Positions 6,773 through 10,660 of a stretch of DNA of 10,660 nucleotides are shown one piece after another. Numbering within the stretch: the first letter of the stretch is position 1; each line of letters starts with the position of its first letter. Both the position numbers and the translations under genes were made by a program. Below the pieces are notes generated by a model. It saw only the letters and a list, made by a program, of their open reading frames with translations, was not told the origin of the DNA and ran no database searches. The stretch covers positions 1 to 10,660 of the forward strand of contig DATBDE010000007.1 of NCBI GenBank assembly GCA_036270095.1, in the 5' to 3' direction. This DNA is from DATBDE01 sp036270095. GTDB taxonomy: Bacteria > Actinomycetota > Thermoleophilia > Solirubrobacterales > Solirubrobacteraceae.

Positions 6773-7450
6773 ATGGGCTCGGCGATCGGTCAGGTCCTCA
6801 CCTATGCCGTCGGCGTCGCGGTGAGCCCGCTCCCGATCGTCGCCGTGGTGCTGATGCTCTCCACGCCGCGCGGCCGCGTGAACGGGCCCGCGTTCGTTGC
6901 CTCCTGGGTGCTGGCGCTGGCACTCGTGGGCACGATCGTCCTGCTCATCTCCAGCGGTGCGTCGGCGAGCTCGAACGGCCAGCCCGCGACCTGGCTGAGC
7001 GTGATCAAGTTGCTGGGCGGCCTGGCCCTGGTGGTGGTGGCGTACCGCGCGTACCACAGACGGCCGCGCGGGGACGCCCAGCCCAAGCTCCCGAGCTGGA
7101 TGCGGACCATCGACCGGTTCGACGCGCGCCGGTCGGCCGGCCTTGCCTTCGCGCTGGCCGTCGTCAACCCGAAGAACCTCGTCCTCGTCATCGGGGCCGC
7201 TGCGGCGATCGCCCAGACCGGAGCCAGCACCGGCGCGCAGGCCGGGGCGCTGGCCGTGTTCGTGATCATCGCCGGCCTTGGCCCGGGCATCCCGGTCGGC
7301 ATCTACTTCGTCATGGGTGCGCGGGGCAAGCACATCCTCGACGGCCTGCGCGCGTGGATGGCCCGGGAGAACGCGGTGATCATGGCCGTGATCTGCCTCT
7401 TGATCGGCGTGAAGCTGATCGGCGACGCCATCACTGGCTTCACCGCCTGA
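6773..7450 (+). CDS. GAP-family (Sap-like) membrane protein
   Basis: This 225-residue membrane protein resembles the GAP family (sulfolipid/GPL-addressing proteins, LysE-like fold). It has about six hydrophobic segments, an early AVSPLPIVAVVLMLSTPRGR motif (helix 1 and loop), and the second-half marker AFALAVVNPKNLVLVIGAAA. In mycobacteria relatives assist export of surface glycolipids; in other actinobacteria the cargo is not established. The basic loop at about 97-115 (YHRRPRG onward) divides two three-helix halves, and the repeated Pro in the first and fourth helices fits the LysE-type duplication. ATG 6773 begins a good membrane segment and lacks a ribosome site. The next gene begins about 20-40 bp downstream, but with its own candidate promoter. 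Confidence 0.82.
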   Translation: MGSAIGQVLTYAVGVAVSPLPIVAVVLMLSTPRGRVNGPAFVASWVLALALVGTIVLLISSGASASSNGQPATWLSVIKLLGGLALVVVAYRAYHRRPRGDAQPKLPSWMRTIDRFDARRSAGLAFALAVVNPKNLVLVIGAAAAIAQTGASTGAQAGALAVFVIIAGLGPGIPVGIYFVMGARGKHILDGLRAWMARENAVIMAVICLLIGVKLIGDAITGFTA

Positions 7451-7458
7451 CCCGGCGC

Positions 7459-7464
7459 TACGGT
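7459..7464 (+). promoter_or_regulatory. Candidate -10 box TACGGT before deacetylase gene
   Basis: TACGGT fits TANNNT and ends 6 nt before an in-frame TTG (7471), 24 nt before ATG 7489. Neither start has a Shine-Dalgarno sequence. If transcription begins 7 nt downstream of the box, the message starts at the TTG. Confidence 0.42.
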
Positions 7465-7488
7465 GGGCGCTTGCCCCAGCCACCGTTC

Positions 7489-8448
7489 ATGGACGACCGC
7501 CGGGCCGAGCGCCGACGCGAGCGCGCCCGGCAGATCCAACGACGCCGGCGCGTGGCCTTCGGCCTGTTCGTGCTCGCGTTCGCGGCCATCGCGGTCGCGG
7601 TCGTCGTGGGCACGTCGGGCGGCAGCAGCAGCTCGTCCACGACGGCGTCGCAGGCCGCGTCCTCGTCGGGCACGGGCCACCACCACCGTCGCGCGCAGCC
7701 GCTGCCGGGAACCGAGACGGTGGGCGACCACAAGGCCCGGCGTGAGCCGGTGCCGATCCTCATGTACCACGTGATCGGGTACGTGAAGCCGTCCACGCCC
7801 AACCAGGAGCTGTGGGTGAGCCCGAGCACGTTCTCGGCCCAGATGCGCGCCCTCGCCCGCGCCGGCTATCACGGCGTGACGCTGCAGCGGGTCTACGACG
7901 CCTGGCACGGCAGCGTCGAGCTGCCGTCTCAGCCGGTGGTGATCTCGTTCGACGACGGCTACTACGGCCAGTACCGCAACGCGCGCCCGACGCTGCTGCG
8001 CCACGGCTGGCCCGGCGAGCTCAACCTCAAGCTCGACAACCTGGCCGACATGGGCGGCGTGCGCAACATCAAGCGCATGGTCGCCGACGGGTGGGAGATC
8101 GACGACCACACCATCACCCACCCCGACCTCACCGCGGTATCGGCCGACCGGCTGCGCTACGAGATCGGGACCTCGCGCAAGCGCTTCCACAAGCTCTTCG
8201 GCGTCCCCGCCAACTTCTTCTGCTATCCGGCCGGCCGCTACGACCAGGCAGTGATCGACGAGGTGCGCAACGCCGGCTTCAAGGCGGCCACGACGACGCT
8301 GTTCGGCTACGCGCGGCCGGGCGACACCTGGACGCTCGCGCGCGTGCGCGTCAACCGCTCCGACGGCGTCGACGGCGTGCTGCGCAACCTGCGCACGCTG
8401 GGCGCCGACCCGAACGCCGCGCCGACGGGATCGAACACGGGCGAGTGA
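7489..8448 (+). CDS. Membrane-anchored polysaccharide deacetylase (CE4/NodB domain)
   Basis: This 319-residue protein (numbered from ATG 7489) removes acetyl groups from a cell-surface glycan, probably peptidoglycan or a capsule or biofilm polysaccharide. An Arg-rich cytosolic tail (1-21) precedes one membrane helix (about 22-40), a Ser/Thr/His linker (44-70) and the catalytic domain. The domain starts with PILMYHVIG and has the CE4 motifs: SFDDGY with catalytic base D155 and metal ligand D156, HTITHP with metal ligands H207 and H211, and FCYPAGRYD (243-251). All key residues are present, so activity is likely. TTG 7471 is an alternative start that adds six residues and lies exactly 6 nt after a TACGGT box. 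The topology places the enzyme outside the membrane. Confidence 0.92.
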   Translation: MDDRRAERRRERARQIQRRRRVAFGLFVLAFAAIAVAVVVGTSGGSSSSSTTASQAASSSGTGHHHRRAQPLPGTETVGDHKARREPVPILMYHVIGYVKPSTPNQELWVSPSTFSAQMRALARAGYHGVTLQRVYDAWHGSVELPSQPVVISFDDGYYGQYRNARPTLLRHGWPGELNLKLDNLADMGGVRNIKRMVADGWEIDDHTITHPDLTAVSADRLRYEIGTSRKRFHKLFGVPANFFCYPAGRYDQAVIDEVRNAGFKAATTTLFGYARPGDTWTLARVRVNRSDGVDGVLRNLRTLGADPNAAPTGSNTGE

Positions 8449-8459
8449 TCTGGCGTCTG

Positions 8460-8480
8460 GCCGATTCCGTAGGGGTCGGC
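8460..8480 (+). terminator. Weak hairpin after deacetylase gene
   Basis: GCCGATT (8460-8466) can pair with GGTCGGC (8474-8480) using two G-U pairs, leaving a 7-nt loop. It lies 12 nt after the deacetylase stop. No T-run follows. It could equally be a chance hairpin in a GC-rich spacer. Confidence 0.25.
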
Positions 8481-8496
8481 AGGATCACTTCAACCC

Positions 8497-8502
8497 GGAG
8501 GT
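8497..8502 (+). promoter_or_regulatory. Ribosome binding site GGAGGT
   Basis: GGAGGT ends 6 nt before ATG 8509, a near-ideal Shine-Dalgarno site. It shows that translation of the broken ABM-like gene was once efficient and that 8509 is the true start. Confidence 0.75.
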
Positions 8503-8508
8503 GCGCGG

Positions 8509-8796
8509 ATGCCGGTCGCCGTCGTGATGGACTTCGAAGGGTGCCACGCTGGATCAGTACGACCAGGTCCTGGAGAAGATGGGCCTCACACCCGGCGGCC
8601 CCGGCCCCAAGGGCGCCCTCTTCCACTGGGTGACCGCCACGGAGGACGGCATCCGCGTCACCGACGTGTGGGAGACCCAGGCGCAGTTCGAGCAGTTCGC
8701 ACAGGAGCAGATCGGCCCTTCACCCAGGAGGTCGGCTTCGAGGCGCCGCCCGAGCTCACCTACCACGACGTCCACAGCCACTTCACCGCCGGCTAG
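8509..8796 (+). pseudogene. Small ABM/Dabb-like protein gene with two compensating frameshifts
   Basis: The original product appears to be a small alpha+beta-barrel protein of about 95 residues, similar to antibiotic-biosynthesis-monooxygenase-like proteins; its role is unknown. The start MPVAVVMDFEG and the end FTQEVGFEAPPELTYHDV lie in one frame, but the matching middle lies in the +1 frame: LDQYDQVLEKMGLTPGG, then FHWVTATEDGIRVTDVWE and FEQFAQEQIGP. An extra base near 8542 moves the frame out, and a missing base in the C-run near 8717-8718 restores it. Because no stop intervenes, the gene still reads as one 95-codon ORF, but about 59 central residues are nonsense. The start has a GGAGGT site. 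It may be a real pseudogene or a sequence error. It converges on the AbrB gene with interlocked stops. Confidence 0.82.
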
Positions 8797-9857
8797 GCGA
8801 CGGCGGCCGGGCGCCGCCGGTCGCGGCGCAGCAGCCAGCGCACCATCGCCGGCGCCGCCAGGACCATCGCGAACAGGCGGATGCCCTGCACAGCGAGCAC
8901 GAAGCCGGTGTCGGCGCCGCTGCCGTAGGCGATGGGCAGCACCGCGTAGAGGCCGCCCGGCGTCGTGGCCAGGTAGCCGTCCAGCAACGTGACGTCCGCG
9001 GTCAGCGACAGCAGCCAGCCGAGCACGAAGCAGATCACCAGCAGCGCCGCGATCGAGAGCGCGACCGGCCAAGCCACGCGCGCGATCTCCCGCAGCGTCT
9101 TGCGCTCGAATCCGAGGCCGATCTGCAGGCCGATGAGCGAGAACGCCACCTCGCGCGCCAGCGGCGGCACCTGGGTGTCGCCGCTCACGCCGGTCAGGGT
9201 CAGCACCGCGGTGAGGATGAGCGGCCCGAGCAGCGCCGGCGCGGGCAGCCGCAGCAGCGGCCCGATCAGCACGCCCAGCACCGACGCCCCCACGGTCAGC
9301 GCCCACCCGGCCGGGGTCCCGAGCAGTGGGCCGTCCCCCGGGCCGCCGCCCGATGTGTGCACGCCGAACGCGAGCGGCACGATCAGCGGCGTCAGCAGCG
9401 TCACCACGAGCACGCGCAGGTACTGCATGAAGGCGACGAGGCGGTCGTCGCCGCCGAGCTCGTCGGCCATGGCCACGATGCCCGAGGCGCCGCCCGCGAC
9501 CATGCCCAGCGAGGCGGTGGGCCGGTCGAGCTCGGTGACGCGGGCGAGCACGATGCCGGCCCCGATCGTCACCAGCAGCGTGGCCGCGCTCACGAGCGTC
9601 ACCGGCAGCCAGTGCTTGCCCAGGTCGCTCAGCGTGGAGCTGTGCAGGAAGGTGCCGAGGGCCACGCCGGTGACGGCCTGGCCGATCCGGAACCCATAGG
9701 GCGGCATCGACATGCGGCCCGGCCGCAGCATCGCGTAGCCCAGCCCGACCAGCAGCGCGGCGAACAGATAGCCCGACGGCAGGCCCGCGCGGTCGGCCAG
9801 CACCCCGCCGCCGACCGTCAGTGCGACGATGAGCGCCCAGTCGAGGAGCCGCTTCAG
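8793..9857 (-). CDS. AbrB family (PF05145-type) membrane protein
   Basis: This is a polytopic membrane protein of about 354 residues, with two repeated halves as in the AbrB/'ammonia monooxygenase' membrane family (not the DNA-binding AbrB). About ten hydrophobic segments are visible. Half one contains ADRAGLPSGYLFAALLVG and the hallmark GMVAGGASGIVAMADELG; half two contains ATTPGGLYAVLPIAYGSG, with the same GG-centred pattern. The family's function is uncertain; transport or regulation has been suggested for relatives. No ATG, GTG or TTG lies near the natural N-terminus (LKRLLDWALIVALTVGGG). CTG 9857 has GGAG 8 nt upstream and overlaps the preceding sigma-factor stop as CTGA, so I take CTG as the start. 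The next in-frame GTG falls inside the first helix. Confidence 0.85.
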   Translation of the reverse strand: MKRLLDWALIVALTVGGGVLADRAGLPSGYLFAALLVGLGYAMLRPGRMSMPPYGFRIGQAVTGVALGTFLHSSTLSDLGKHWLPVTLVSAATLLVTIGAGIVLARVTELDRPTASLGMVAGGASGIVAMADELGGDDRLVAFMQYLRVLVVTLLTPLIVPLAFGVHTSGGGPGDGPLLGTPAGWALTVGASVLGVLIGPLLRLPAPALLGPLILTAVLTLTGVSGDTQVPPLAREVAFSLIGLQIGLGFERKTLREIARVAWPVALSIAALLVICFVLGWLLSLTADVTLLDGYLATTPGGLYAVLPIAYGSGADTGFVLAVQGIRLFAMVLAAPAMVRWLLRRDRRRPAAVA

Positions 9858-10660
9858 TCGAGTCGCTCCGGGAGCCCGAAGGCCCCGAAAACGCCCGCCA
9901 GCGCCCGGGTGTCGGTCGGCTGGTCGGGAAAGCGCACGTAGTCGGCGTCGGGGTCCTCGGTCGAGCGGACGATGAACGCGCATACGTCGCTGACCTGGCC
10001 GCCGCGGAGGGTGAGCACGTTGAGCGCGAACGGCAGGTGCGTCCCGGCGTCCTCGTCCCAGGTGTAGTAGGCGATCGCCGGCTGGCCGTTGGCCTGCGTG
10101 ACCACGGCCTTCCAGCGCCACGCGCCCGACATCGGGTAGTTGCGCAGGAAGGTCGCCACCTCGGCGCCGCTGAACCACGTGCCCAGCGGGGGCATGGCGA
10201 AGCTGACGTCGTCGGTGAGCATGCGCACGACGGCGTCGACGTCGTCGCGCAGCCACGCGTCCACGTAGGTGTCGACGAGCTCCTTGGTCTCGTCGTCGCC
10301 GAGCTCGCGCAGGCTTTCCTGCTGGCTCCGGTCGGGCAGGCGCTTGTCGACCGACTCGCGCGCCCGCTGCAGCGCGCTGTTGACCGAGGCCGTAGTGGTG
10401 TCGAGCGTGTCGGCCGCCTCCTGGGCCGAGAAGCCGAGCACCTCGCGCAGGATGAGCACGGCGCGCTGGTTGGGCGGCAGGTGCTGCAGCGCGGCGATGA
10501 ACGCGAGCTCGATCGCCTAGCGCTGCTCGTAGCGGGCCTCGGGGCCGGCGCGGCCGTCCTCGAGCCCCATGCGCTCGTCCGGGTAGGGCTCGATCCACAC
10601 CGACTCGACCAGCGGCTCGCCGGGCCCGCCGTGCGGGTCGCTGGCCGGCCCGTAGTCGAC
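9854..10660 (-). pseudogene. Sigma-70-like (ECF) factor with SnoaL-like tail, 5' partial, in-frame amber codon
   Basis: The gene enters from the right edge with its first codon at 10660. The visible frame begins VDYGPASDPHGGPGEPLVES, as in sigma factors of the TIGR02960 type, and continues to EARYEQR, where TAG (10519-10517) interrupts it. The same frame resumes with AIELAFIAALQHLPPNQRAV, the start of the region-4 helix-turn-helix (GFSAQEAADTLDTTTASVNS), followed by a SnoaL-like domain (about KELVDTYVDAWLRDDVDAVV to the end). Relatives, as I recall them, have Glu at the stop position, so a single GAG-to-TAG change explains it. Restart at GTG 10459 would lose the front of region 4 and all of region 2. 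It is a recent pseudogene or a sequence error. It lies upstream of, and coupled to, the AbrB gene. Confidence 0.82.
9866..9869 (-). promoter_or_regulatory. Ribosome binding site GGAG supporting CTG start 9857
   Basis: On the minus strand GGAG is followed by 8 nt and CTG 9857, inside the 3' end of the sigma-factor gene. No other start codon lies at a usable distance in the AbrB frame. Confidence 0.5.

Noticed and set aside
9854..10459. An intact shorter regulator starting at GTG 10459
   Set aside because: That GTG is a Val codon inside region 4 of the sigma factor. There is clear homologous sequence on both sides of the amber codon, so the short frame is a remnant.
1..10660. CRISPR arrays, tRNA/rRNA genes, insertion sequences or tandem repeats
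   Set aside because: I read both strands and saw no regularly spaced repeats, tRNA-like cloverleaf segments, transposase motifs or flanking direct repeats. A dedicated search was not possible here.

Overview
The window is very GC-rich, with genes packed on both strands and almost no spacer DNA. Its gene families (GH15 glucan hydrolase, DUF5996, a four-TM 'phage holin family' domain fused to a phosphodiesterase, a GAP-family transporter, an F420-type flavin/deazaflavin oxidoreductase and an ECF-like sigma factor with a SnoaL-like tail) point to an actinobacterium. My best guess is the Thermoleophilia/Solirubrobacterales group. This is inferred from gene content and composition; no rRNA gene is present to confirm it. 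I see no tRNA, rRNA, CRISPR array, insertion sequence, integrase or origin.

Layout. Bases 1-1039 (+) hold the C-terminal part of a GH15 glucoamylase/trehalase. Facing it, bases 4750-1036 (-) form a three-gene run: UlaG-like metallo-beta-lactamase-fold hydrolase, holin-domain/phosphodiesterase fusion, DUF5996 protein. After a 115-bp divergent spacer come + strand genes: a small secreted four-cysteine protein (4866-5204), an LPG-synthase-TM (flippase-like) membrane protein (5292-6371) coupled to a PPOX-class oxidoreductase (6368-6751), a GAP-family membrane protein (6773-7450), a membrane-anchored polysaccharide deacetylase (7489-8448) and a small ABM-like protein broken by two compensating frameshifts (8509-8796). 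On the - strand, a sigma factor gene carrying an in-frame amber codon (10660-9854) is followed by an AbrB-type membrane protein (9857-8793). No stretch over 300 bases lacks a gene.

How the parts fit. Many products concern the cell envelope or lie in it: a deacetylase for a wall or capsule glycan, two predicted lipid or small-molecule transporters, a membrane-tethered phosphodiesterase, a secreted protein and AbrB. I see no single pathway linking them, and no convincing new defence, mobile or biosynthetic system. The most striking signals concern expression. A TANNNT -10-like box lies 6-9 bp before five start codons, three of them with the identical hexamer TAGCGT. This fits leaderless or near-leaderless transcription. 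Co-directional neighbours overlap by xTGA start/stop, including one probable CTG start. Both convergent gene pairs end on a shared CTAG, which reads as a stop on each strand. Two genes near the right end carry disabling lesions that look like single-base changes, from either gene decay or sequence error.
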